Source of the DNA: Rhizomucor pusillus
Lineage: Eukaryota > Mucoromycota > Mucoromycetes > Mucorales > Lichtheimiaceae
Direction: 5' to 3'
DNA length: 56,265 nucleotides
Assembly: GCA_900175165.2 (NCBI GenBank)
Contig: FWWN02000529.1
Coordinates: forward strand, 5,958-62,222
The notes under the pieces were generated by a model. That model was given only the letters and a program-made list of their open reading frames with translations, was not told the origin of the DNA and did no database searches. The translations under genes were made by a program, and so were the position numbers. Position 1 is the first letter of the stretch. Every line of letters begins with the position of its first letter. This document shows, one piece after another, positions 1-10,190 of this stretch.

Positions 1-825
1 AAAAAAGAAAAAAAAAATAGAGTCAATAGGATGCGAAATATATCTTGATCCGCCAAGGGTATCTAACGAGTTGTACGTTTGTAGCGGTCATGGTCGGCAA
101 CAGCAGTCTGTGTTTTTTCTTTTCGGCATGGATAGCAACAACAATGCTCAAGATGATTTTCATATTCTTGACGTGAGCAACTGGACATGGACATCTTCGT
201 TCTCCGTGCAACTATCGGGCAACCTGTCCTCAGACTCTGACAATTCGACTGCGACCGGCGGCGAAGCGTTAAGCGGTGGAGCGATTGCAGGCATAGTTAT
301 CGGATGCATAGCAGCTGTAAGCTGTCTTCGCAAAGCATTTAGCCGACTGCAGCTGACATAGTCGTGAATACTAGGCTGCTATTGCAGGTAGTCTCGTAGC
401 ATTTTTCGTCGTCCGTAAGAGCAGACTCACTAACAAAGAATACGAGGAACGACTGCCAGCAAAACGAATACCAGGCATTTAACGATGATAATGACCATTC
501 GCCGCCGCCGCCGCCGCCGCCTCGATACGACGACAAGCTCACGGCAGCTGCAGCGGCAGAGGAAGCAGCAGGAGCAGCACCAGCGGTGGATGCCATGAAA
601 AACGAGCAGAGTGACCCTTACAGAGATAATACCGAAGGTATTATGTTGCAGCAGCAGCACCTATCAAACGCTTCATCTGGCCAGGCAGCTTTCGAAGATA
701 ATGCCTCGGGTTCATTCAAACCAGACATCGCACTCAGCTTGAAACCTGATACTGTGGAAGATGATGATACTAATGCAAATGTCAAGCATTTGAAGCTCAG
801 ACCAATGAGGCCAGATGGTGAATAG
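1..825 (+). CDS. Membrane-anchored kelch-repeat protein, 3' end only
   Basis: The gene enters from the left edge. An exon that opens after an acceptor AG at 69-70 encodes the last kelch-like blade (the FFLFGMDSNN and FHILDVSNWTW stretches). It is followed by a Gly/Ala-rich membrane segment (GGAIAGIVIGCIAA). A GTAAGC donor at 317 starts an intron that probably ends at 387. The hydrophobic segment then continues as VAFFVV and a basic stop-transfer stretch (RKSRLTNKEYEE), but in another frame. Near 457 the frame moves back to the one carrying a proline run and an acidic tail ending at TAG 823-825. Membrane-bound kelch proteins of this layout are common in fungi; a cell-surface or secretory-membrane role is inferred. 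Two compensating single-base frame breaks sit at about 388-395 and about 457. The cytoplasmic tail is otherwise open. Confidence 0.6.
501..521 (+). repeat. GCC trinucleotide run
   Basis: Seven GCC units in a row, inside the tail of the kelch membrane protein. In the reading frame used by the tail they encode a run of prolines next to RYDDK. Slippage here could account for length variation, though not for the single-base frame breaks nearby. Confidence 0.8.
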
Positions 826-1169
826 TTGGCCCGTTTTCAATTTAACGTTCCATGTTGTATTCTTTCTACTTTTTAGCGTCCTGCCTTAGAATATCTTTTT
901 AAATATAATGTCGATTGAATCCTGTACTTTCATTGCTGCATTGCATATGTATATTTCTCTGCAATCCCCTCAGCATCTGTATATCCCTTTGTTTTCTTAC
1001 ACTCTTTCCATCTTTTCAAAAAGTAAACGTTAATAGAAACAGAGACACGTGACCTTATGAAGCAGAAGGAAGCAACACAACTCAATGTTCCGTCTGTGCT
1101 ACATGACTAATCTCTTCGCTGGTGCTTTAATGCCCGACTGACCGGAGCGCGGGAAAACTCGACTATCTC
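826..1169. other. Intergenic, 3' UTR and upstream region
   Basis: About 340 bases between the kelch protein stop and the dehydrogenase start. It is AT-rich in its first half, consistent with a 3' UTR. I see no open frame or RNA gene in it. Confidence 0.5.
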
Positions 1170-2242
1170 ATGGGTAGACTCGCTGGAAAGAACGTGCTAA
1201 TGTAAGAGCATCGGCGCATGAGCAGCAATTCTCGGTCAATGACTTAAAAAGCGAACAGCACAGGTGCTTCGGCTGGCATCGGCGAAGCCTGCGCCCGAGA
1301 ATTCGCCAAAGAGGGATCCAACTTGGTAAGTCCATTGTCTATGCCCGGCGCTGACACCGCAGTCCGGTTTACTCACTCACGCCGGTGCTTGCGGAAAGTT
1401 CCTTGCTGCGCGTCGTGTAGAAAAGTTGCAGCAACTCAAGTCAGAGATATCATCCGCGCATCCTGATATCCAGGTGCAAGCAGTGGAACTCGATGTCCGC
1501 AACCTCCAGCAGATCAAAGGTGTTGTTGCAGCTCTTCCACCCATAGATGTGCTTGTCAACAATGCTGGTCTCGTGATCGGCTTGGATCCTCTCGTTGATG
1601 TCGAGGAAGATCAGTTTGATGTCATGTTTGACACTAACGTCAAGGGTCTCGTCTTTCTTACCAAGGCTGTCATCCCGAGCATGAAGGAACGACAGACCGG
1701 TCATATTATCAACGTTGGCTCCGTTGCAGGAAAACAGGCTTACCCGGGTGGAAGTATCTACTGTGGTTAGTATACGATCTTTGCAAAGACGACCAAGTAT
1801 TTCTCTAGATATTCATCTTCAATGCAGCTACTAAGCATGCCGTTGATGCCATCACCACTGCCCTTCGTTTTGAGCTCGTTGACACTCCGATCCGTGTCAG
1901 CCAGATCTGCCCTGGTCTCGTCAATACCGAATTCTCCACAGTGCGCTTCCGTGGTGATAAGGAGAAGGCTGACAACGTCTACAAAGGGTAAGCTTTTCAT
2001 AACACTCTGTATCTTGGAAATGCTAACGCTGGGATACAGAATGCAACCGCTAGTCGGCCAAGATATTGGTAAGTGTTACAGGCCATAGATCAACTCCTCT
2101 ATTGACACTATTCTAAACTCCCTTTGTCCTAGCCGAATTGATTGTTTTCACTGCATCTCGACCTCCACACGTCAATATCTGTGATATGCTCGTGTTCCCT
2201 ACTGCTCAGGCGGATGCTCGCACTGTTCACCGTACTGCGTAA
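1170..2242 (+). CDS. Short-chain dehydrogenase/reductase, serine-dehydrogenase-like (YMR226C type)
   Basis: NADP-dependent oxidoreductase of the classical SDR family, 254 residues. Exons: 1170-1201, 1259-1325, 1399-1765, 1828-1987, 2040-2068, 2133-2242 (765 nt). Visible motifs in order are the cofactor turn [13 protein letters not shown] after beta-2, NNAG, the catalytic serine in NVGSVAG, and the catalytic YCATK, which is split by the third intron. The PGLVNTEFS stretch after the active site and the C-terminal half match yeast YMR226C and bacterial YdfG, which oxidise L-allo-threonine, serine and related 3-hydroxy acids; that substrate range is inferred from the family. No targeting signal is seen, so a cytosolic site is likely. 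The start is the first ATG before the Rossmann beta-1 strand. The gene is tail-to-tail with DPL1, 130 bp apart. Confidence 0.9.
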
Positions 2243-2371
2243 ATAATCCCACCAATCGCCTCAAGTATTACTATTACTAGTTATTATTTCCAGCAGGGTG
2301 AAGCTAAATAAAAAAAAGAAAGATGGAGAAAAAATGACTTCTATCTCTTTTGTTTATTCGTTTCCCTCGCT

Positions 2372-4491
2372 CTATGCCTTGTACAATAAATCAATGAAAC
2401 CGGCTGCTACATCGTCGATAATACTTTTGTCTGGTATACTTGCTGCCGTGCCGTAAATCGCTGCTGTGCTGCCCTTTGCACTTGAAGGATCAGCAACGAG
2501 ACCTTCGACAACTTCCTTGAGGTCCTGAACGAACTGTGCAGCGCTGGGCACCCAGAGCAAGGTCACAGAGATGTGGAGCGCAGCAGGGTTTTGCAGCGCG
2601 CTCACGTTCCATCCGCGCTCCGAAAGCTTATCACCGATGTCGTAGATATTAAGGGGCTCGTGCGAACCAAACGCAATCACGGATGCGACAGGGTTACCAA
2701 TCACCTTGAGCTGTGGAATAGATCGTACTCTGAGAAAGAGGGAAGGAAGAGAAGGTGAGATAACAACATTGACGGTGTGATCAAATGCATGTTTTGCTTA
2801 CCCTTCTTCAATTTCTCGACGTGCACCCACGATCTTCTTGCAGGAGTCGAGATAGCCGTCCTCGCCGATCTTCATCAAGGCTGCCCAGCAACCAGCAATC
2901 AATGCACCAGGCCTGGAATTTTTTGACAGAAAGGGTTTAGTCTCGTGATGGCGCGCGCATTGTTTGTATGCGTATGCTACCTTGATCCAGCAATGCTTGG
3001 GGATGCATAGATACCACCAGTCCATTCAGAGTACAAAAAGTACTGGTACTTGCGGATTATTTTGTTTCTATACATGACAATGGATGATCCTTTGGGTGCA
3101 AATCCATACTACAGGAAAAAAAGAGAGAACTTGAGTTTGCGCACAACGATGAATATATCTTGTCTGGGACGTACCTTGTGCGTATCACAAGAGATTGAAG
3201 TGACACCATCGACTCTAAAATCAAAAGGTACAGTTGGGAAACCAGCCTTTTCCAAGAATGGAACAATGAAGCTGCCCAAGCAACAGTCGACGTGTAAGCC
3301 AATGTTGTGCTTCTTTGCCAACTTTCCAAGTGCTTCAATATCGTCAGCCACGCCGTGAGGGAAGTTGATAACGGAGCCGGCAATCTAATATGCCACAGTT
3401 CTAGTAAATTTGTTACGCCTGATACACAGTCTACGTTACCATGATTGTATTCCGAGTGATGGCTCTAGCAACTCGCTTGACGTCCACCTGATACGTCTTT
3501 GGATCGACAGGCACCAGAACCAACTTGATATTGAAGTATCCAGCCGCTTTCATGAAAGCCGCATGTATTGTCTCGGGAACAACCCTACATATATGGATAA
3601 ATATGCGATATAAAACAGATTTGCGAGAGGGCATGATAAGCTTACATTTCAGGATACTGGATTCCCTTGAGATCCTTGTACATGTCACGATACGCCTTGC
3701 ATGCCATGATGATGCTTTCGGTGCCACCGCTGGTCATAGTACCACATCCAGTCGATGGAGCATTGTACATGCTGAGTACCATGGCGACGCATTCCGCTTC
3801 CATTCTTCGGACGCCAGGGAAGACTTCTGGATGCAAGGGGTTCGAGATAGCAAACCGGCGATACGCTTCGGCCAACAAATTGGTCAATTGCTGGCCTCCG
3901 TGATAAATTGTTCCAGAGACTTTGCCGTTCTCCCAGTCGAGGGCTCGCATATCTTGAAAACTTTATCATTGTAAGTAGATAGACATCGTTAACAACGAGG
4001 CTCATACATATATAACTTCGCTGCACTGTATACATACCCTTCCAAAAACTTCAAAACCTGTTCATCCGAGTAGCCATGCGACGGAAGCACAGTGTTCTGG
4101 ACGACATTGTCTCCTTCTCGAGACATCATGGAGCGTTCCATTTCAGCCAATGTTTTGTTCAACTCGGCATCGATTTTAGCCTGCACGGACGGGAGGCGAC
4201 GCAGTTGCTTGAAGAAAAGCTAACATTACACTGACGTAAATACACGAAGCAGATAGATACCAAAAAGTGGCAATTAGAGCTTACACGTTTGAAATATGCT
4301 TGGAAATCCTTGGCTGCGCGGACCGGCCCACCGACTGCCACTTTTGAGTAAAACTTTGACCAATAATTCAACAATACGAGAACAAAGATAATGTTTTTCA
4401 AAAGGTTGAGCCTGGGACCATCCAGAGCGGCTTCGAACGACCACAGAAGCTGCTGAATCGTGCCACTGGATCGAGACACTTGGTTCGCCAT
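2372..4491 (-). CDS. DPL1: Sphingosine-1-phosphate lyase
   Basis: PLP-dependent lyase that splits long-chain base phosphates into a fatty aldehyde and phosphoethanolamine in the ER membrane, the exit step of sphingolipid breakdown. Exons on the minus strand: 4491-4285, 4219-4038, 3960-3646, 3584-3440, 3384-3175, 3108-2981, 2912-2802, 2729-2372 (1656 nt, 551 residues, usual size). There is an N-terminal membrane segment (about residues 35-55, [12 protein letters not shown]). The substrate-side motif [10 protein letters not shown], the TSGGTES cofactor loop, HVDCCLGSF, and the Schiff-base lysine in SCDTHK just before an exon junction are all present. The start is set at the MANQ methionine; a methionine 15 codons upstream in the same frame would add a phenylalanine-rich leader and is less likely. 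Confidence 0.95.
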
Positions 4492-5161
4492 TGACAGTGA
4501 ATGAAGGTTAAAAAAAAAGAAGTCAGAGAGAGACAAAGCAGAGGCAATCAGCCGCTGTCTGTCTCTTTTGTAATGCTAAACTCCGCAGCGCATCATTTGT
4601 GTCCATGGAAACGGAAAATCATGCGCCCAGGTGACACAAGTGGCTGCCACAGATTGAGCGCGCGCACATACACCCACGAAACAAGCGAGATAGACATGGC
4701 TATCTCAAATTTGATTTTGGTGACAGTGTAACATTGTGTATATCCTTCGTGTACAGAGTGCAGGAGAATCCAGGTTTCCATCCAATGTTGTCCGGGGATT
4801 GCTCAATAAACTTGGGTTTATTCAATACGGGTTGAGTGCCCTCTGTGGTCTCTATCGTATTGATAGATGACTTTGCTAGTTTCAAATGGAAAAGTGTATG
4901 TAGCATGTTGGCACTTGTATGAAGTTTTCCTAGTTTCGACCATTGAAGATTTCGGATGACCGGGGATAAGAGGTACATTTGCTTCTCCGGTCAAAACTGC
5001 TGCAATTTGCTCTCTTTTCCCTCTCTTCCAAATGTCAAATTCCAGAATACAGCAAGGCATTGCTAGAGAACATCCGGTATATATTCCATATATGCAATTT
5101 TCATACTTCCTCCGTTGACGTATCGAAAAGGAATGGATAATACCTAGGCACTGTCAGCAGC
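4492..5161. other. Intergenic, divergent upstream region of DPL1 and a small plus-strand gene
   Basis: About 670 bases. Short minus-strand open frames at 4700-5060 have low-complexity or unremarkable translations and no splice support. I see no RNA gene. It probably holds the promoters of DPL1 and of the small gene at 5162. Confidence 0.4.
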
Positions 5162-5551
5162 ATGCCTACAAAAGCGGCATTTACGCAGCAAGTAAGAATA
5201 CATCTTTCGTTTGTCTACATTCAAGGCTGATAAAGCTGATTCACTTGCCTTGGTTCAGTCATTGTAGGTCTACTGACAGGTAAAAATGGATCGATCGCAC
5301 ATAAAGAAGATATGTACTTGACAATCACATAGTTCCTATCACTCGACGGTTCGGGTTGGATAAGAACAAAACGACTTTCACGGCCCTGGGTAAGTGGACG
5401 CAGTTGATAAACTTGGAGCGTTGGACTAAGATTATTATCAGGTACTTCGAGTGTTGGAGGCTATGTAGTCTCCAAATACTTATACAAAGAATGCCGAATC
5501 ATGTACGGTGACGATGTTCCAACCAGCAGTAGCGACAATAAAGCAGTTTGA
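5162..5551 (+). CDS. Small unrecognised protein, about 72 residues, with a frame problem
   Basis: Four short exons bounded by good splice sites: 5162-5191 (MPTKAAFTQQ), 5259-5279, 5333-5389 and 5442-5551. The last three join in one frame and read IVGLLTG, VPITRRFGLDKNK, then TSSVGGYVVSKYLYKECRIM and GDDVPTSSSDNKAV before TGA at 5549-5551. The exon sum is 218 nt, one short of a multiple of three. The first exon ends in phase 0 while the second needs one base carried over. Either one base is missing near 5259-5265 or the first exon is wrong. I do not recognise the family. A small hydrophobic helix followed by basic residues hints at membrane association. Trs65 follows in the same direction 60 bp downstream. 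Confidence 0.4.
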
Positions 5552-5610
5552 ATTGATGTTCAGCAAAGCGGTTCTTTTTCTGTTTTCCCCCTCTCTCTTA
5601 CCCCGCATAT

Positions 5611-8014
5611 ATGGATCCGAGCATATCGCTGGAACTTGTCTTCAACGAAGCCGAGTTCCAGGTCCTGGTTCCAAACTGCAGCTCAGACGACTACAAAGAT
5701 ATCCTCGCAAGCAAGCCTCGTTCATTCACGTTCTTTGGTATATTCCGTTGAGCATAACATTCTCGCTGTTTGCACGCATTCGCTCGTTCTGACAAATACC
5801 TCAAGATGAACAGCTAAAAGTCTACCTTGTCGGACGCGTTCCGTACCAATTGGCAGGCAACGGCGACAATGTACGCGAAACACTGCGCACCTTCTTCAAC
5901 CAGCTCGATGTCCACCTTGAAGCTTCGAACCTCGACGGGACCGCCACCGGCACCACGCCGCCCTCATCGAATCCTACTTCATCAACGTTCTCACCTTCGC
6001 TCCACCATCGCTCGCTGTCGACAAAGTTAACATCGTCAACCTCGTCTTCTTCTTCAGCACCGAACTCGCCGAAAATGCACCATAGACGCGAGAACAGTCG
6101 CGGACCGTTCACCGCCACCGCGACAACTGCTCCTGAAAGCTTGCCTTTTTTCTCGCATACGTTCAACAGTCAAGGAAACGACGCAGAGCCTATATTCTAC
6201 GAACAGGACGAAGAGTACTGCTGTCTTTATCCATTTATTGTACCTATACGTAAGTCTTGATATGTTAACATGTCATGTATGGGATTGGTAACGACGGGTA
6301 TAAAAAGTCTATGTCAAGACTCGCAGTACAAGTCCTCTGTTATCTATTACATGCAATATATCGTATCGACCCATGCCGCCAAAATCAACAATGAAGAAAG
6401 GAGAAGAAGAAAAGGAGGAAAGAGATGAAAAAGAAGAAGATTTTGATAATGACACCTTCGAGACAATCGATCTGTTAAGTGGACTTGCAGAAGGTTAGAA
6501 ACCACAACTTTCAAAAGAGTCGGGTGGAAATTCTAAGTACTTGTCTAGATCCAGTATTTGCTTCCATTGAGAATACGCTGCATCAACGATTCGTTGTAGA
6601 AAAACACAGCCGGCAGCCAAGCAGCAGCAGTTTCGGCAATAGTCCATCGTCTTCGCAAATGCTAATGCTTCGCCGGCATGTGCGGGAGATGTTGAACATC
6701 CGATCAGGCATCAACGTCAAGATGCGAACGACCAACGCGTCTGTGGTAGATAAAATGGTGATGATGTCGGTTGAGCTCGAAAACACGGTAGAAGCAGGCT
6801 GCGAGTTTATTGTGGATAAAGTGGATGTGATCGTATCCAACTCTGTTGTCACAATGGCGTTTGCAAAGAATATCAAATTCCCAATAACTCTCAAGACGAT
6901 GGACCAGATGGTTTTCCTTTACAATGTTACGCTGCTCGAGGATGGAACTGTCAAACCACCGACGCAACCCACACGAATCTTCCCTACCCGCAACCGACCA
7001 CCTGTCTCCTCTCTGCCACCGATCCCGCCTCAAGACGACCGCCTCCAACCCCAACGAGTGTCGATTCAAGTATACGGCTCTCCTGTTATAGACGGCATAC
7101 GAACGCTTCCTATGCGTTCAAAATGGAACACCATGCTGGATGTCGGTGGAATGGGTCAAAAAAGGGAAGAATCCGACCCACGTTTCTCTTCTTTGCTGAA
7201 TTCACCATCGCCGCACGGACCTTCGTATTTGACAAGATCATCAGCATCAAAGTCAACGAGTGTATCGGCCTCACCAGGAGCGCGGTCTGTCGGTAGCCCC
7301 ATGAGCCAGATAGCATACAGCGACGCGGGAGGAGGAGGAAAGAATAAGCGGATGGTGTTAGCGGCACCTACGCGCGAACCAGGAACTGGAGGAGTACGGC
7401 GTACAGAAGTGGAAGTCACTGATGGTATTATAATATCATTCACGGTGCCATCAACGATCATTGTGGGCAAAGTGTTCCTTCTAAAAATATTTATTGTCAA
7501 CCGATCCAAATATCCACGGCGGTTCATGGTGATGGTCCCTAACCGCAAACGTCAGCACCAGGCACCGACGACTGGAACTGACGTGAAATCGAGTTTGCCT
7601 CCACTACCGGTCGAGCAGCAACCTGTGGAGCCATACATGGACGAAGCAGGTAAACGAAAAAAAGAAAGAATCTAACAAAACCGTGCAAGAATAACACTAA
7701 TGGGCGGCAACAGAGTTCCTGAGACAATATTTTGAAAACGAGACCCACGAGGCAGATATTTTGTGCTTGGAGAATAACGTACGCTTAAGGTAAGCATGAA
7801 TTAGGTATAAACCCTATGCGCGATTTCTGACATTTCACGTTTACAAAGTCCTTTGGGTCCCTCCACGTCGCAGTCTGTGGATATTCGGTTTATAGCTGTC
7901 AAGGAGAATTTACATACCATTGACCTGATCCAGTTGGTGGATCAAGATACCGGCTTTGTTACAAACTTGCGCCAAGTGCTTGAAATATTTGTCAATCCTC
8001 GGCCGATGGAATAA
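5611..8014 (+). CDS. TRS65: TRAPP II complex subunit, Trs65-like
   Basis: Probable homologue of yeast Trs65, a subunit of the TRAPP II exchange factor that activates Rab GTPases at the late Golgi. Exons: 5611-5737, 5806-6249, 6308-6473, 6520-7649, 7714-7789, 7849-8014 (2109 nt, 702 residues). The N-terminal part (MDPSISLELVFNEAEF, DEQLKVYLVGRVP) starts a beta-rich domain. A serine/proline-rich insert and an acidic run (EEEKEERDEKEEDFDND) interrupt it. The C-terminal part (GIIISFTVPSTIIVGKVF, then ILCLENNVRLSPLGP and VDIRFIAVKENLHTIDLIQL) resembles the immunoglobulin-like C-terminal domain of Trs65, which contacts Trs120. The protein is longer than yeast Trs65 (about 560) because of the disordered inserts. 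Identification rests on remembered C-terminal similarity. Confidence 0.75.
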
Positions 8015-8120
8015 AAACATATTGGGGTGATCATAGCGGGCTTCTTTTTGGCGTGTATGATCATGATGATGGCTTGTTTCATCGGCTCAAAAAATTTTTT
8101 TCGTCTGCGGAGGGTATAAA

Positions 8121-8562
8121 ATGAATCGTTGCACGCGTGGTTATTTTTTCACTTTTCTTATTCCTCTTCTTTGCTTTTCGCTTTACTTGGTAAGTTTCTA
8201 CCCCCAACTCCTTCAACATCTCTTTTCTTTCGTGTCGTATGTGATGATTTGCATGCCGCTCCAGACCGAAGACCATTCAGTGTCGAAACTACTGCATCTC
8301 AGCCAAACAAACATTTTCTGATTACCCATTACCCGTTTCATCCATTCCCTCTACTCTCTCCATGGTGAAAAGGTACAGGTATTAACCCTATTGTTTATTG
8401 AACAGTGATCACTGTGAATGCAAGTACAGTATTGTGGCTATTCAGGAACAAGGAATTCGTAGTAAGGTTAGCATCCTCTTGCCTTTTAATTCTTGTTTGG
8501 GAGCCGGGTTGGGAAAACGAACGCGGAACACAGATGATGAACAAGAATATATTCCATGCTAA
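8121..8562 (+). CDS. Possible 55-residue spliced gene with a 5' UTR intron
   Basis: A TATA-like TATAAAA at 8114 precedes pyrimidine-rich DNA. A GTAAGT donor follows near 8189 and a plausible acceptor near 8264. The ATG at 8362 lies in a good context (CTCTCCATGG). A weak GTACAG donor at 8373 and acceptor at 8405 join MVK to a 157-nt frame that reads SDHCECKYSIVAIQEQGIRS and ends in DDEQEYIPC at TAA 8560-8562. Two cysteines fall in a CxC. I recognise no family, and an open stretch this short can occur by chance. It could also be a non-coding leader. Confidence 0.25.
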
Positions 8563-8861
8563 CACCGATGGTTGATGATGGAAAAACTATATTCAAGCCT
8601 TAATGGTTCTGATGAGAAAACAAGATTGAGAGTAGGATGTGCTGGGGGAGAGAGAAAAGGATATCCGGGTCGAACCGATCATCCATTATCTGATGCTAAC
8701 TCCATCCCTTGCTCTGTCACTAGGTATAGTACGTAAAGCGGAAAACTTGTGCTTTTACATAGTCTAGTCGTGTGAAAACGATATAATAAAAGTGTTGATG
8801 AGCAATGATTTGTAATTTTGTTCTTCTTGATCTCTCTGGTTTCTATCTCAGTATTGCATTT

Positions 8862-10011
8862 ATGGATCAATACAAGTATCCGCTCGTTCTTGACGGTGGC
8901 CTAGCTACAGAACTCGAGCGTAGTTTTGGCAAAGACTTGTCTGGTAGGAACAAAGCAAAGCTTACGAACGATCGAACGACGTGAATGTCTGACACTGACG
9001 CGCGTGTGCAGGCAAGTTATGGTCAGCACAATGCTTGCAAGATGATCCGGACGCGATCAAGGTAAAGTGTGCGAAGGACCGGCGAGTGAGACAAGGCAGC
9101 AGTTGACCGTTGCAGCGTATACGTGCAGGCCGTCCACCGCGCGTACTTTGAAGCAGGAGCGGATGTGGCCACAACTGCCAGCTACCAAGCGTCTGTGCGC
9201 GGGTTTCTCGATGCCGGCTATACACGCGAACAAGCAGAAGAACTGATGCGGCGAAGCGTACGACTTGCATGTGAAGCGCGGGACGAGTTTGGCAAGGGAT
9301 TGGTAGCACTATCGATGGGATGCTACGGAGCCGTTTTAGCCAACGGTGCCGAGTACACCGGCGAGTACGGCTCAGCGACCCTTCCGGACCTGGTACGGTT
9401 TCACAAAGAACGACTTGACATTTTACTGCAAGGTACATTTTATACACATGGATATTGTCGCAGCAAAACTCTAAGAAGGATATTTCGATCTTGTAGAACC
9501 TGGTATCGATTTCATCCTTTTTGAGACCATCCCCTCGTTTGTGGAAGCACAAGCTATCCGTGAACTTGTGACTACTGGCGTCAAGAGACCTATCCCGCCG
9601 GTGGGAGTTTCGTTTTCGTGTCGCTCTAACGAGCAGATCTCGGACGGGACCCCGCTGAGCGCATGCATCAATGTACTTGCCAATGTCCCGGGTATCTTTG
9701 CTGTCGGGGTCAACTGCACTAAACCTAAATACATTCCTTCACTGATCGACGTGTTAACCAATACGTTGAAGCAAACTAGCAGGAACGAACTGGCTATCCT
9801 GCTCTATCCGGATGGCGGTGAAGAGTGGGATGCAGTTGCACGCTCGTGGAACTCGAAGCAAAAAGTACCTGTCGATGCTTTCGGATCATCCATGGCGGAA
9901 TGGGACAGGCTTTGCGGTGCAACAACCAGAATGATTCTCGGAGGTTGTTGTGGAACAGGGCCGAAGCACATTGCTAGCATTCGCAATCACCTGCTAGCCC
10001 GCCAATGTTAG
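8862..10011 (+). CDS. Homocysteine S-methyltransferase
   Basis: Zinc enzyme that moves a methyl group from S-methylmethionine or S-adenosylmethionine to homocysteine, giving methionine (the yeast Mht1/Sam4 reaction). Exons: 8862-8943, 9012-9061, 9129-9432, 9497-10011 (951 nt, 316 residues, usual length). The N-terminal LDGGLATELE is the family start of the TIM barrel. The three zinc-ligand cysteines are present: one in GVNCTKPK and the pair in ILGGCCGTGPKHI near the C terminus. No transit peptide is seen, so it is probably cytosolic. Which methyl donor is preferred cannot be told from the sequence. A P450 gene follows in the same direction 180 bp downstream; I see no functional link. Confidence 0.93.
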
Positions 10012-10190
10012 TGTATTCCTGCTAAACGTACTACAAAGGAAACTTTGTGTTTCTGCAAGCCAAAACTTGCAAGAACCACACACACACGCAAACTTTGTAT
10101 GATAAAAGATTCTTCTGATTTCTTTTCACCACTTCTTATTCTTTCCCTCCTTTTCTAAACTTTTTCTTCTCATTTTGAATATCACAAGAC

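Noticed and set aside
4492..4536. Upstream start for DPL1 adding 15 residues
   Set aside because: The added leader is a run of phenylalanines encoded by a poly-A/T tract. The MANQ start fits the family better.
8560..8650. Possible box C/D snoRNA (TGATGATGG and CTGATG motifs)
   Set aside because: The C and D boxes do not match in order and spacing, and no terminal stem could be found.
8962..9552. 196-residue minus-strand open frame
   Set aside because: It is antisense to exons 2-4 of the homocysteine methyltransferase, whose spliced frame is clear.
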